Shown here: piece after piece, positions 1 to 8,863 of the stretch
Numbering within the stretch: position 1 is the stretch's first letter
Layout: every line of letters starts with the position of its first letter
Notes under the pieces: model-generated
The model's input: only the letters and a program-made list of their open reading frames with translations
Database searches by the model: none
What the model was told of the DNA's origin: nothing
Translations under genes and position numbers: made by a program
NCBI GenBank assembly: GCA_964404255.1
Contig: CAYOJJ010000013.1
Location: 1-64,000 of the forward strand
DNA: 64,000 nt
Direction: 5' to 3'
Source: JAFDZW01 sp964404255
GTDB lineage: Bacteria > Bacteroidota > Ignavibacteria > Palsa-1295

Positions 1-68
1 GGGGGGTTGGGGTTTGGGGGTTGGGGGTTCGGGGTTCGGGGTTCGGGGTTCGGGGTTCGGGGTTCGGG
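1..68. repeat. G-rich tandem heptamer repeat (GGGGTTC)n
   Basis: The first 68 bases are G-runs separated by TT, TTT or TTC. From about base 23 they settle into perfect head-to-tail copies of GGGGTTC, six or more. The opposite strand reads GAACCCC. Related C-rich blocks lie at about 15582-15595 and 58588-58620, so this is one member of a dispersed intergenic family. The runs of three or more G could fold into G-quadruplexes. The left boundary is not visible. Confidence 0.85.
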
Positions 69-139
69 AATAAGATTTAAAGACTTTCAATATACCTGTC
101 ATTCCAATTAATATAGATCAAACTCCAAGGGATATAAAT

Positions 140-168
140 AATAAAGCCCACTTATAGCGGGCTTTATT
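140..168 (-). terminator. Hairpin terminator of the ASST-like gene
   Basis: A perfect 10-bp stem (AATAAAGCCC at 140-149 with GGGCTTTATT at 159-168) has a 9-nt loop. It lies 19 bases past the stop codon of the minus-strand gene at 187. The flanking A/T bases act as a short U-tract in either orientation. Confidence 0.75.
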
Positions 169-186
169 ACCGAATTAAGAATACAA

Positions 187-2013
187 TTATTCCGCTATTA
201 CTATCTTTTGAGTTGCTGTATATCCATTAAGGTTTGCTCTGATGTAATATACTCCAGGTGTCAATCCCTGGGCCGGTAGCGGCGCTGAATATATCCCTTC
301 GGTGGCGGAGCGATCGGTAATCGGTAGTACCATCTCACCAAGAAGATTATAGAGCGAAATTGTCAGATGTCCTGCCTGTGAAACACTATATCCTAATTGA
401 GCAGTACCGATAATGGGGTTCGATGAGAGAGAAAGGCTACATGGAGCTACTGTCGTTACATTGGAATTAATACCTGCCGTTATTCCGGAAGTTATATAAC
501 TCGGTTCAAATTTATAAGCCCGGTAGCTGAAATTAGCATCATCCATTTGTAATTCGAATTGAGCTTTATTATCCGGAGAGATCTCGCTGACCGATAGATC
601 AGAACAAGCACCCCAGCCGATAAAGCTATTGCCATTGGGCAATCGCTGCACATACCCCATAGCCATGCCATAGACATCGGGGTCATGACGATACTGCCAG
701 ATGACCGTTGCTGCTTTATTAGTCTCGTCGAACTGATATTCTATTGCCCGGCTGAACGGGCCCTTATTGCCGCTGCGATAATTTCCGTTATCGAATAAGG
801 TATACGTACCGGTGGCGGTGCGACGAATAGCATGTTGGTGAGAAAAAGGAATCGTATCGTTCAGAAATGTAAATTGATTGTGTTTGCCTCCCATTCTCCA
901 CAGTATTTCGCCGGTAGTATGATCTATTTTGGTGATCTCATCCATGTGTCTCGATGAAAGGAGGATATTACTATCGGCATCGAACTCGATAGCATTTGCA
1001 TGGCAGTAGTCGATCGTGTTGGCGGTTAATTTTTCATGCGTAGCATCGGTGATCTGGAAATGATCGATGCTTCGCCACTCGAATACCAGATTTTTCTGTT
1101 TATCGAATTCCTGGATCACCGGTATAAGCACGAGTGCCGCAGTATCGCCTCCCTGGACGATCTTGCTCATATCGACGGTCTCATAATCGGCAGCGAGGAT
1201 GATATAGTTACCGTCGGGAGTATAACGCAGTTCGTGCCCGTCAGTCTCATAGCCATTAGCGGCTGTAACGCTATCGATAATGTTGAAGGCCGTATCGGTG
1301 ATATAAAAAACGTCTTTAAGGGCATCGAAGTAACTGTAGGTGCCATTCGGATGGGGCTTAAAGTCGTTATAATAATCGGGGCTCCCCGGGGCGGAGCGGA
1401 CTACATTGCCATCCTTATCAAGGATGATCTGGTACGTGTTCGTTTGTACCGGAACGGAAAACTTAAAATTGGCGAGGAAAATATTACCCTCCATCGGAAG
1501 ATTATTGGTAATAATCAGCATATCCGGCAGGTACGCCACACTACGATCGGTACCTTTATTAGTATGTATTTTTTTATGGAGATGGACTTCAAGCACCGGA
1601 TCATCACTATGATATGACGTATCGATCGTATGGTTTTGAGCCGCAGTAGTAAATGTTGAGGTAAATGCCTCGGTCAAGATGCCGTTTGTCGTTAGAAGCG
1701 GCTTAACGGTAACCGTTATTTTTTCACCGGCGGCAAAGAGATATTCAGGTTTGAAAATCAACGTTCTATTATTAGACGAAATAGTAACGGTACCGCCAAT
1801 AGTGCCATGACGCTCCCCGCGAACTTGAACGGAAACAGCCGAAAAATGTGCGTGATCTATAGGAGCAGAATACGTAATTCCAATCGACGTAGCCGTCTTT
1901 ACATTTTTAGCCCCATTGCTGGGGTAAGAATTAACAATAGTAGCTGCCGGCATAGAGAATGAGATGCTGGCAAATGAAATAGAAATAATAGTAAGAAGTG
2001 TCAACAGTTTCAT
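187..2013 (-). CDS. Secreted arylsulfotransferase (ASST)-like protein with T9SS sorting domain
   Basis: 608 aa from the ATG at 2013. The longer frame to 2103 adds 30 residues before an obvious signal peptide (MKLLTLLTIISISFASISFS), so the shorter start is chosen. After the signal there is an Ig-like Big_5 domain (about residues 25-125, 'SYPSNGAKNV...SIGITYSAPI'). A propeller like Arylsulfotransf_2 follows (about 160-500), with 'DGHELRYTPDGNYIILAAD', 'CHANAIEFDADSNILLSSR' and 'TGEILWRMGGKHNQF'. The last ~75 residues ('LSSNPIIGTAQLGYSV...GVYYIRANLNGYTATQKIVIAE') are a type A T9SS C-terminal domain, so it is probably exported to the cell surface. ASST enzymes move sulfate between phenolic compounds; the substrate here is unknown. 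Confidence 0.82.
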   Translation of the reverse strand: MKLLTLLTIISISFASISFSMPAATIVNSYPSNGAKNVKTATSIGITYSAPIDHAHFSAVSVQVRGERHGTIGGTVTISSNNRTLIFKPEYLFAAGEKITVTVKPLLTTNGILTEAFTSTFTTAAQNHTIDTSYHSDDPVLEVHLHKKIHTNKGTDRSVAYLPDMLIITNNLPMEGNIFLANFKFSVPVQTNTYQIILDKDGNVVRSAPGSPDYYNDFKPHPNGTYSYFDALKDVFYITDTAFNIIDSVTAANGYETDGHELRYTPDGNYIILAADYETVDMSKIVQGGDTAALVLIPVIQEFDKQKNLVFEWRSIDHFQITDATHEKLTANTIDYCHANAIEFDADSNILLSSRHMDEITKIDHTTGEILWRMGGKHNQFTFLNDTIPFSHQHAIRRTATGTYTLFDNGNYRSGNKGPFSRAIEYQFDETNKAATVIWQYRHDPDVYGMAMGYVQRLPNGNSFIGWGACSDLSVSEISPDNKAQFELQMDDANFSYRAYKFEPSYITSGITAGINSNVTTVAPCSLSLSSNPIIGTAQLGYSVSQAGHLTISLYNLLGEMVLPITDRSATEGIYSAPLPAQGLTPGVYYIRANLNGYTATQKIVIAE

Positions 2014-2080
2014 CTTAGTCTTTTTCAGGATACTGTACTGCAGAGAGAAAGAATGGCCGCCATCATAGACACGATAACGG

Positions 2081-2088
2081 CAAAAGTA
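2081..2088 (-). promoter_or_regulatory. Bacteroidota-type -7 box (TACTTTTG)
   Basis: The minus strand reads TACTTTTG, matching the Bacteroidota sigma-70 consensus TAnnTTTG, 67 bases upstream of the ATG at 2013. No clear -33 TTTG partner was found, so this is a motif match only. Confidence 0.4.
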
Positions 2089-2206
2089 TTTCAGATTCAC
2101 CATTTCCGATAATATACGGCGTCCGGTAATGATAAACCTTCGGTCTATGATGCTTTGTTATCAACAGCTATAAGAGAGGGAAGTTTATAAAAAGTTTAAT
2201 AGAATA

Positions 2207-2656
2207 ATGATCTCGCATATTCCTATTTCGGATATTCTTAGAAATTGTCATGCTATCTTTAACCGCAATCTTGGTGGCATCTCGCAGGAAGATAGTCTTC
2301 GAAGCCTGCCGGGTGGTGGGAATAAGATCAATTGGATTGCCGGTCATATAGCCGTCAGCCGCGATACCTTTAGAAAAGTGTTAGGTTTGGAGGTAGTCAT
2401 ACCGCCGAATATTGTAGAAATATATAAGCGAGGCTCCAGTGACATTTCACCCGCTCAGGCTCTGCCGCTGACTACGCTTATAGAATATTACAATGCTTCT
2501 CATGAGCCAATTCTTGAGTCTCTTTCTAAAGCCCCACTTTTTGAGGATGCAGAGCCGCTCGATAGCCTGACCATGCTTACTTTTCATGAATCCTACCATG
2601 TAGGCCAGCTTGGTTTGGCGCGGCGAATTCTCGGGTTCGAGGGGACCATAAAATGA
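2207..2656 (+). CDS. DinB-family protein
   Basis: 149 aa. It looks like a DinB/YfiT-type four-helix bundle: 'NWIAGHIAVSRDTF' supplies the first His, and 'TFHESYHVGQLGLARRILG' is the characteristic HxxxH metal site near the C-terminus. Members bind a divalent metal and several act as thiol-dependent transferases (mycothiol- or bacillithiol-linked detoxification); the substrate cannot be read from sequence. It stands alone, 92 bases before the ECF sigma operon. A second DinB-like protein lies at 48404. Confidence 0.8.
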   Translation: MISHIPISDILRNCHAIFNRNLGGISQEDSLRSLPGGGNKINWIAGHIAVSRDTFRKVLGLEVVIPPNIVEIYKRGSSDISPAQALPLTTLIEYYNASHEPILESLSKAPLFEDAEPLDSLTMLTFHESYHVGQLGLARRILGFEGTIK

Positions 2657-2748
2657 TAGAATACAATATGTTATAAGTATATGTCGCTTTTGCCACCGAT
2701 TTCGGGGGTATCTTTCTTTCCTGAAGATGAAACGCTAAGGGCATTGTT

Positions 2749-3360
2749 GTGTCTCTTTCTGTAGAGATGCAATACGAATTAAAGACACTCTCTGATCTTG
2801 AACTTTGTGCACTGCTTCGCAGCGAGGGGCGCTCCCGCGATGCGGCATTCACCGAGATCTATAACCGGTACTCGAACCGGGTCTTTTTGTATTGCCGCCG
2901 CATCGTCGGCGACCAGGAACTGGCCGACGATATTTTCCAGGATACCTTCGTTCGTTTCCTGAAGGCGGCCTCGAGCGAGAAAACAACCATGACGAATGTT
3001 GCGGCCTATTTGCTGCGCATTGCCCGTAACCTCTCGCTCAATGCCAAGCGTAATCAAAAGAATACCGTACCGATCGATCAATTTGAATTGCCGGAAGAAG
3101 ATCGTTCCGTGGAATCGGCCGAGCTGGCAGGGCTCGTCGCTATGGCGCTCGATCTCTTACCGGAAGACCAGCGGGAAGCATTAGCTCTCCAGACCTATGG
3201 CGGCTTATCCTATGAAGAGATCGCCGAAATGATGGAGATACCCGTTACTTCGGTGCGAAACTGGATCGCCCGAGGCAAAAAACGTATGCGTGAAATTCTG
3301 ACCCCCTACCTTGCCGAAGAATACCATGAGACTCCGAAAAGGAAGGAAACCCATTTATGA
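2749..3360 (+). CDS. ECF-type RNA polymerase sigma factor
   Basis: 203 aa. Region 2 is visible at about residues 35-75 ('YSNRVFLYCRRIVGDQELADDIFQDTFVRFLKAA'). Region 4 is at about 133-185 ('LPEDQREALALQTYGGLSYEEIAEMM...SVRNWIARGKKRMREIL'). I keep the GTG start because AAGG lies 8 bases upstream; the ATG at 2767 has no spaced RBS. The stop overlaps the next gene's start as ATGA, indicating translational coupling with its anti-sigma partner. Confidence 0.93.
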   Translation: MSLSVEMQYELKTLSDLELCALLRSEGRSRDAAFTEIYNRYSNRVFLYCRRIVGDQELADDIFQDTFVRFLKAASSEKTTMTNVAAYLLRIARNLSLNAKRNQKNTVPIDQFELPEEDRSVESAELAGLVAMALDLLPEDQREALALQTYGGLSYEEIAEMMEIPVTSVRNWIARGKKRMREILTPYLAEEYHETPKRKETHL

Positions 3361-4700
3361 GTGAACAGCTATCACATTCCGATCTGATCTATCTCTTCGT
3401 CGATGGCGAAGCCTCGACCGCTGAGCGGGCGAAGCTCTACGAGGCGATGGCTCACGATCCTGTGCTGCAGCGCGAGTTCGAAGATGCGATGCGTATGAAG
3501 GCTGCCGTTGACCGCGAGGTTACCGCTGCGCTTCCTCCGACATCGCTTACCGAATCGCTCTTCATGCGTGCCGGTGTTACCCTGCCGGTTGCTGCATCGA
3601 CGGCTGTCGCGCCGGCCATTCCTGCTATTATGAATTCCGGCTGGTTCACTGTTGCAAAATCTTTTGTCCTCCCTGCCCTTGCACTTATGGGCGCAGCTAC
3701 GTATGGGGTGGTCAAGTATGTTCAGAGCAATGAAGCTCCGCTTTCCGAGCCGCCGGCAATAGTTCGTTCGGTAGAGCAATCTCCCGCTTCGCGCCAACTG
3801 CTCACACAGCAGGCTCCGCAACCGGTAGAACTGCCGCAGGCAACCATCGCAGAACAGAAACAAGATCTTTCTATAAGCCAAAATATTCCCTCTTCTGCAA
3901 ATTCTTCTTTGTCTCATACTGCAACGAACGGTAAGGCAACGGCTCATGGCTCAGCAAATGGTAGTGATATTGTAAAGAATACAGAACATACCACCACATT
4001 GCATAATACAGCTATTGCAACACCGGTTGATAAGCGGCATAATAATTCAACGACTGAAATCCTAAAGAGCACGGAAGTTAAATTGCCGGTGGTAAGCATT
4101 CCGATGGCCTCTGTAAAATCCGAAGATTCGAAGACGGCGGATATCCGCGGTGGCGAATCGGCAAACCGCTCCGAGCGCTCACTTACTGCAATGACCGATA
4201 ATTTCGATTACCGCCCAAAGAATTATATTTCAGTTGGAATCGAACATCAGCAGTCATTGGGATATTTCCAATCACGCACTGGCGGAGCACCGGCACCGGA
4301 ATTTATGAAGCTTATCGATAAAGCCGTCGTTGGTGAATTCCATATGACGGATGAATGGGCCGCAATAGGTTCTATAGGTGATCAGAGTTTCTCGTTCTTT
4401 ACACGAAATGACGACGGCGGATTTAACTCCAATACTAATATGGTATGGGGTGGAGTTGGAGTACATTATACTCCTCGGTGGCTCGGAGAGGATGTACGCC
4501 CCTCTTTCCGCACTATCCTCGGTAGTTCTTTCGCAGGTAATGGATTTGCAAAGCTTGGTGGTGGATTGCAGGTATATCTATCTTCTTCGGTTACGGCAAA
4601 CTTGTCGGCTGAAGTCACCGAGTATATGTATTCAAGTAATAGCAAAATGTTAGGTACAGGCAAATGGAATGGCATAATAGGCCTCTCCTATAATTTTTAA
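3357..4700 (+). CDS. Anti-sigma-like membrane protein with C-terminal beta-barrel-like domain
   Basis: 447 aa, ATGA-coupled to the sigma gene. Residues 1-75 ('LIYLFVDGEASTAERAKLYEAM...REFEDAMRMKAAVDREV') resemble the helical N-terminus of zinc-less anti-sigma factors. One TM segment follows at about 95-120 ('FVLPALALMGAATYGVVKYV'). A ~165-residue low-complexity Ser/Thr/Gln/Lys-rich linker comes next. The last ~165 residues ('NYISVGIEHQQSLGYFQ...WNGIIGLSYNF') have alternating strands and a terminal Phe, as in small outer-membrane barrels. If the barrel is real, one polypeptide links inner-membrane sigma control to the outer membrane. Alternatively the C-terminal domain is a periplasmic beta sandwich. 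Confidence 0.72.
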   Translation: MSEQLSHSDLIYLFVDGEASTAERAKLYEAMAHDPVLQREFEDAMRMKAAVDREVTAALPPTSLTESLFMRAGVTLPVAASTAVAPAIPAIMNSGWFTVAKSFVLPALALMGAATYGVVKYVQSNEAPLSEPPAIVRSVEQSPASRQLLTQQAPQPVELPQATIAEQKQDLSISQNIPSSANSSLSHTATNGKATAHGSANGSDIVKNTEHTTTLHNTAIATPVDKRHNNSTTEILKSTEVKLPVVSIPMASVKSEDSKTADIRGGESANRSERSLTAMTDNFDYRPKNYISVGIEHQQSLGYFQSRTGGAPAPEFMKLIDKAVVGEFHMTDEWAAIGSIGDQSFSFFTRNDDGGFNSNTNMVWGGVGVHYTPRWLGEDVRPSFRTILGSSFAGNGFAKLGGGLQVYLSSSVTANLSAEVTEYMYSSNSKMLGTGKWNGIIGLSYNF

Positions 4701-4722
4701 TAGAAAGTCAAACACACGTACT

Positions 4723-5889
4723 ATGATTTTCTTTAGTAAAGCCAATTCTCTCACCCGGCCGGGATCGCCGAAACAACCTGATAGGTTGGCGGTTCCGGCC
4801 TGGAGGCACATAGTCACTCTCACAGTGGTACTTCTTTCAGTTTCTATTCTCTCTTCCTGTAAAGAAATCTGGCTAAACGATCCGACGCCGCAGGCGGTAA
4901 CTAATACTATTTACTATAATAAATTTATTACTGGTAATCCTTTTCCGACCTTTTCCATTATCAGAATTAAGGAAGATGGATCTTCAAAGATATCTATCGC
5001 TGAAAATGCCTTTATAACGTCTGCTCCCAAACATGGTAAAATTGTTTTTCTAAAACAGACCGATCGTATCGATTCTGTAATTGTAATATTAGCTGATGCC
5101 GACGGGAGTAATCAGATACGTATCGACAGCGGACACTATATTTCAGCAGAGCTTTCGGCCGATGCTTCAAAAATATTACTGGCCTGTTATGATAGAAAGC
5201 CAGGTGGTGGGCCGGGTGGGTCTAAGGATCAACATGTACTGAAAATTGTTGACGTCGCTTCGATCGATAATCCGACAATCTTAAAATATAATGGTACTGT
5301 CCTTGAATTTGAAGAACAAACAGTTTGTGCATTCTCAGCCGATGGTAAAGAAGTAGCATTTTTTGAAGATAATAAGCCAGGTAAGTTCTCTTTAAAAATT
5401 TTCAATACTGAACAATCCACGCTATCTCCTTCAATCGATCAGAATATTACTTCTGGTACCGATTTAGCCTGGTCTGCTGATGGCACGCGTCTACTTTATG
5501 AGCGTTCTCCGTGGAAAATTGGAATATATTCTCCGAGTACCGGGACCCAATCGTTGCCCCCCAACCAGAAAGCGCAGCAAGGGCTCCTTTCCATGGATGG
5601 AAAAGAATTGCTATATAGCGCATACAACAGTGGGAGCTTTAGTGTAACCAATCTTTATATTATTCCCAGTACCGGCACTGGAACTCCAGATACTCTTACT
5701 TCGACCACCGATGAAGTCTATTATCTGGGATCCTTCTCTCCCGATGGTACTCGAATAGCCTATACTCATGGAAAATATGTGTACCCCGAACCCTCGGTAG
5801 GAAATAGAAACCTCAGTATTTATGATCGCACTACGAAAAAAGATAGTGTAGTCGATATAGGTATCGGCAAATGTTTTTATATGCAATAA
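4723..5889 (+). CDS. TolB-like (PD40) beta-propeller lipoprotein
   Basis: 388 aa. A hydrophobic N-terminus ends in the lipobox 'LSSC' (residues ~43-46), so it is probably a lipoprotein. The body has at least five PD40 blades with the signature 'SxDGxxlxY': 'LSADASKILLACYD', 'FSADGKEVAFFED', 'WSADGTRLLYERS', 'LSMDGKELLYSAY' and 'FSPDGTRIAYTHG'. It starts 22 bases after the anti-sigma stop and probably belongs to the same operon. There is no TolB N-terminal domain and no Pal neighbour, so a true Tol role is unlikely. Function unknown; the sigma/anti-sigma context suggests an envelope-sensing or envelope-stress target. Confidence 0.75.
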   Translation: MIFFSKANSLTRPGSPKQPDRLAVPAWRHIVTLTVVLLSVSILSSCKEIWLNDPTPQAVTNTIYYNKFITGNPFPTFSIIRIKEDGSSKISIAENAFITSAPKHGKIVFLKQTDRIDSVIVILADADGSNQIRIDSGHYISAELSADASKILLACYDRKPGGGPGGSKDQHVLKIVDVASIDNPTILKYNGTVLEFEEQTVCAFSADGKEVAFFEDNKPGKFSLKIFNTEQSTLSPSIDQNITSGTDLAWSADGTRLLYERSPWKIGIYSPSTGTQSLPPNQKAQQGLLSMDGKELLYSAYNSGSFSVTNLYIIPSTGTGTPDTLTSTTDEVYYLGSFSPDGTRIAYTHGKYVYPEPSVGNRNLSIYDRTTKKDSVVDIGIGKCFYMQ

Positions 5890-5940
5890 GTGTTACGGGC
5901 CGTTTTGTGTTGTCTCCGTCGCGGCCTGTGATCTGAAAGC

Positions 5941-5980
5941 AAAACGCCCATCGATCTCCCTTTTGATCGATGGGCGTTTT
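5941..5980. terminator. Strong bidirectional terminator
   Basis: A perfect 16-bp inverted repeat (AAAACGCCCATCGATC at 5941-5956 with its complement at 5965-5980) around an 8-nt loop. It starts with A4 and ends with T4, so it can terminate both strands. It sits between the convergent PD40 lipoprotein gene (stop 5889) and the cytochrome c gene (stop 6001). Confidence 0.9.
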
Positions 5981-6000
5981 CAGTTCGAAACAATCGTTGA

Positions 6001-6666
6001 TTATTTCTTTGGTGCAGGAGGGGCCGGAGGCATACCCGGTCCGCCTGGTGGCATACCCGGACCACCCGGGGCCATAGATGGCTGATACTCAGGGACTTTA
6101 TTCTTGATCGGCGGAATCGATTTTAAGAATGCATAAACAGCCTTCAGATCGTCATCGGTCATTTGTGCAATTCCCTGCCAGGGCATCGGCGGCATGATAG
6201 GGCGGTTAGAGCCCATCATCAGTCCATTACGTAAGCACTTGATAAAATCTGCTTCCGAGAATTTACCTATGCCGGTTTCCATATCCGGGGTAAGGTTAGC
6301 AGTATAGGAGGTGCCCCAGGGCCCGTTCCATGCGGTGAGAGTTTGGGCTCCGGCAATACCCCACGGTGGTGGAAGCATTGGCATCGGTGGCATATGCATA
6401 GCTTCCGGATGACCTGAAAGCATTCTGCTCATATCGGGTTCCGGGCCTTTTGCGCCCATTTTCAATGGAGTATGGCAATCGTTGCAACCACCGATGGTCA
6501 CAAGATATTTGCCGCGTTCTACCGGCGACATTGCAGCAGTAGAAGCACCGGCTTTGGTGCTATCGCCGCCGCCGGTTGCCGGGGTCTCTGTTTTTTTGTT
6601 GCAACTGGTCAGCGCAACACTAAGCGCCAAGCCTGCCACAACAGCAGTAAGTGTCAACTGTTTCAT
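6001..6666 (-). CDS. Lipoprotein cytochrome c, single CxxCH
   Basis: 221 aa. The signal with lipobox 'LTSC' (residues ~19-22) is followed by an Ala/Thr/Gly linker. A class I-like cytochrome domain carries 'CNDCH' at about 59-63 after 'ERGKYLVTIGG'. A likely distal Met ligand lies in the 'MMGSNRPIMPPMPW' segment before 'MTDDDLKAVYAFLKSIPPI'. The tail is proline- and glycine-rich (PGGPGMPP repeated). One heme site is visible, although the layout resembles one half of diheme gluconate/alcohol dehydrogenase cytochromes. It is probably a periplasmic electron carrier; the partner is unknown. Confidence 0.85.
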   Translation of the reverse strand: MKQLTLTAVVAGLALSVALTSCNKKTETPATGGGDSTKAGASTAAMSPVERGKYLVTIGGCNDCHTPLKMGAKGPEPDMSRMLSGHPEAMHMPPMPMLPPPWGIAGAQTLTAWNGPWGTSYTANLTPDMETGIGKFSEADFIKCLRNGLMMGSNRPIMPPMPWQGIAQMTDDDLKAVYAFLKSIPPIKNKVPEYQPSMAPGGPGMPPGGPGMPPAPPAPKK

Positions 6667-6699
6667 AACTCTGGTACAAGATGGTTTGAAATGAAGCTA

Positions 6700-6707
6700 C
6701 AAAGATA
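6700..6707 (-). promoter_or_regulatory. Bacteroidota-type -7 box (TATCTTTG)
   Basis: The minus strand reads TATCTTTG, a match to TAnnTTTG, 33 bases upstream of the cytochrome c ATG at 6666. No -33 element is obvious. Confidence 0.4.
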
Positions 6708-6755
6708 AGCAAAAACTAAGAAGGGCAGGAATAAAAAACCTTTAAGTATTGATTT

Positions 6756-7796
6756 TTATAGAATTAGCATCGCATCGCCGTAGCTCAAAAAGCGGTAACG
6801 TTCGTTGATAGCATGGGCATAGGCTTTCCTGATGAGATCATAACCGGCCAAAGCGCTTATCATCATCAGCAACGTCGATTTTGGCTGATGGAAATTGGTC
6901 AAAAGTACATCTACTGCTTTGAATGTATAGGGAGGATAAATGAAGATCGATGTGTCACCACTTGATGCCTCTACTATGCCGTTACTGGCAGCAACCGTCT
7001 CGAGTGTTCTTGCGGCAGTGGTGCCGACGGCTACTATTCTTCCTCCGGTTGCCTTATGAGTATTAATTGCCATAGCGGCGCTTTCACTGACTTCATAGCG
7101 TTCGCTATGCATTGTATGGGCAGCGATGTCTTCCTGCTCGACAGGCTTGAACGTTCCGAGGCCAACGTGCAGAGTAACCGTCGTTTTTTTCACTCCGCGT
7201 TCTTCAAGTGCCACAAAGACTTCCGGCGTAAAATGTAACCCTGCGGTTGGCGCCGCGACTGCACCGGGTGTTTTGGCATACACTGTTTGATATCTGCTTT
7301 TATCAAGCTCTTCGGCATCGCGGTGCAGATAGGGAGGGATCGGCATAGAACCCGCCGCATCAAGCGCATCTTCTACTGTGCCACTGGTAACGCTAAAACG
7401 TACGATACGCTGGCCTTCGGGCAATTCTTCGAGGACTATACAGCTAAGTATATCATTGATGCCATACTCTTCACCTTGCTTTACTTTCTTGGCGGGTGCT
7501 GCCAGTACTCTCCATGTATTGGTTGTATCGGCCTGTCGCGATTCTAAAAATATTTCAACGATAGCGCCGGTACCAATTCTTGTCGCGAACAATCTTGCGG
7601 GAATAACTTTTGTCTCGTTGAGAACGAGTAGATCACCTTGATGTAAATACTGTGGGAGATCGATAAATAGTTTATCTTCTAAAAGTCCGGTGGATCGGTG
7701 TACAACCAGCAACCGAGAATCACTCCGATTCGCAAGCGGATACTTTGCTATTAATTCTTCAGGAAGATTGTAATCGTAATCGGAGAGCTTCAGCAC
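6756..7796 (-). CDS. queA: S-adenosylmethionine:tRNA ribosyltransferase-isomerase
   Basis: 346 aa, the full family length. It transfers and isomerises the ribosyl group of SAM onto preQ1 at tRNA position 34, giving epoxyqueuosine. The family is recognised from 'DYDYNLPEELIAKYPLANRSDSRLLV', 'LLVLNETKVIPARLF', 'AAPTAGLHFTPE', 'HVGLGTFKPV' and the C-terminal 'LLTNFHQPKSTLLMMISALAG'. It starts 3 bases after the dus stop, so the two tRNA-modification genes form an operon. Confidence 0.97.
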   Translation of the reverse strand: MLKLSDYDYNLPEELIAKYPLANRSDSRLLVVHRSTGLLEDKLFIDLPQYLHQGDLLVLNETKVIPARLFATRIGTGAIVEIFLESRQADTTNTWRVLAAPAKKVKQGEEYGINDILSCIVLEELPEGQRIVRFSVTSGTVEDALDAAGSMPIPPYLHRDAEELDKSRYQTVYAKTPGAVAAPTAGLHFTPEVFVALEERGVKKTTVTLHVGLGTFKPVEQEDIAAHTMHSERYEVSESAAMAINTHKATGGRIVAVGTTAARTLETVAASNGIVEASSGDTSIFIYPPYTFKAVDVLLTNFHQPKSTLLMMISALAGYDLIRKAYAHAINERYRFLSYGDAMLIL

Positions 7797-7799
7797 AGT

Positions 7800-8804
7800 T
7801 TAAGCGGGGATTGCTTCAAATTCTGAATGCTGACGCTGCTTAGCATTTTCTGCAAATCGCCACAGTACCTCTTCTACTTCAGCATAGGTATCGATTGTCA
7901 TAAGCTCGGAGCGAAGTTTTGCAGCACCGTAGATACCTTTAAAGTAGCCAAGGTAATATTTCCTAAAATTAGGAATTCCTCGATACTCGGTTCTTAATGC
8001 GATCGAATGCTGTAAATGATCGAGGCAAAGTTTGATCCGTTCTTCCAAAGAAGCCGGAGTGTAAGAACCCGTTGCAAAGTACTCTTTGATTTCGCGGAAG
8101 ATAAAAGGGTTGCTAATCGCTGCTCTTGCCACCATTACGGCATCGCAGCCGGTTTCGCGAAAGGCTTTATCGGCAGCTTCAGGAGAATTAACATCTCCAT
8201 TCAGGAATACCGGAATAGAGACACGTTGTTTTATTTTTGATATCCAGCTCCAATCGGCATTGCCGCTATGTCCCTGAGAACGGGTCCGGCAATGGATTGT
8301 CAGTGCTGCAGCTCCGGCCTGTTCGAGCATCGGTGCAATATCAAGGATATTGATATTCTCCATGTCCCAACCAAGGCGAGTCTTGACTGTAACAGGAAGC
8401 TTTACGGCGTCGACGACAGATTTTACCATCTGCTCCATGCGCGGAGGATCTTTCAAGAGCCCGGCACCGGCGCCCTTACCTGCAACATTTTTTACCCAGC
8501 AGCCGCAGTTAATATCGAGAAAATCCGGCCCGGCCGCTTCGGATACCTGAGCGGCTTCACCCATTGCACTTGGATCGCCGCCATAGATCTGTATGGCAAG
8601 TGGCCGTTCTTCCTCCAGCATTGCCATTTTTTTCATTTGCTTGGCAATAGCACGAATGATAGCTTCGCTGGAAATAAATTCGGTATAAACGGCATCGGCG
8701 CCCATGCGGCGTGCAATAATGCGGAAGGAAACGTCGGTAACGTCCTCCATCGGTGCCAGAAGCACCGGCCGTGCGCCAAGATCTATCGTGCCGATTTTTG
8801 CCAT
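7800..8804 (-). CDS. dusB: tRNA-dihydrouridine synthase (DusB-like)
   Basis: 334 aa flavoenzyme that reduces specific tRNA uridines to dihydrouridine. The TIM barrel opens with 'PVLLAPMEDVTDVSFR', then 'DINCGCWVKNVAGKGAGAGLL' carries the catalytic Cys. The FMN/tRNA motifs 'VKTRLGWD', 'LTIHCRTRSQGHSG' and 'VFLNGDVNSPEAA' follow. The usual GCP after the catalytic Cys is GCW here, which I believe is common in Bacteroidota and not a loss. It is first in the dus-queA operon. The DusB subfamily is a best guess. Confidence 0.92.
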   Translation of the reverse strand: MAKIGTIDLGARPVLLAPMEDVTDVSFRIIARRMGADAVYTEFISSEAIIRAIAKQMKKMAMLEEERPLAIQIYGGDPSAMGEAAQVSEAAGPDFLDINCGCWVKNVAGKGAGAGLLKDPPRMEQMVKSVVDAVKLPVTVKTRLGWDMENINILDIAPMLEQAGAAALTIHCRTRSQGHSGNADWSWISKIKQRVSIPVFLNGDVNSPEAADKAFRETGCDAVMVARAAISNPFIFREIKEYFATGSYTPASLEERIKLCLDHLQHSIALRTEYRGIPNFRKYYLGYFKGIYGAAKLRSELMTIDTYAEVEEVLWRFAENAKQRQHSEFEAIPA

Positions 8805-8863
8805 AAAGGGTCTGAGGAGTCAAACAGATTTAGGAAGGCTTTCTATCCCTGCCGCTGCATCGC

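Noticed and set aside
1..68. CRISPR array or telomere-like repeat
   Set aside because: The unit is 7 bases with no spacers and no cas genes are near; telomere repeats would need a linear end, which cannot be shown.
1036..1617. 193-aa plus-strand reading frame
   Set aside because: It lies wholly antisense to the ASST-like gene, has no recognisable domain and reflects codon bias of the real gene.
3372..3947. 191-aa minus-strand reading frame
   Set aside because: It is antisense to the anti-sigma gene; the Arg/Ser-rich translation is typical of a shadow frame.
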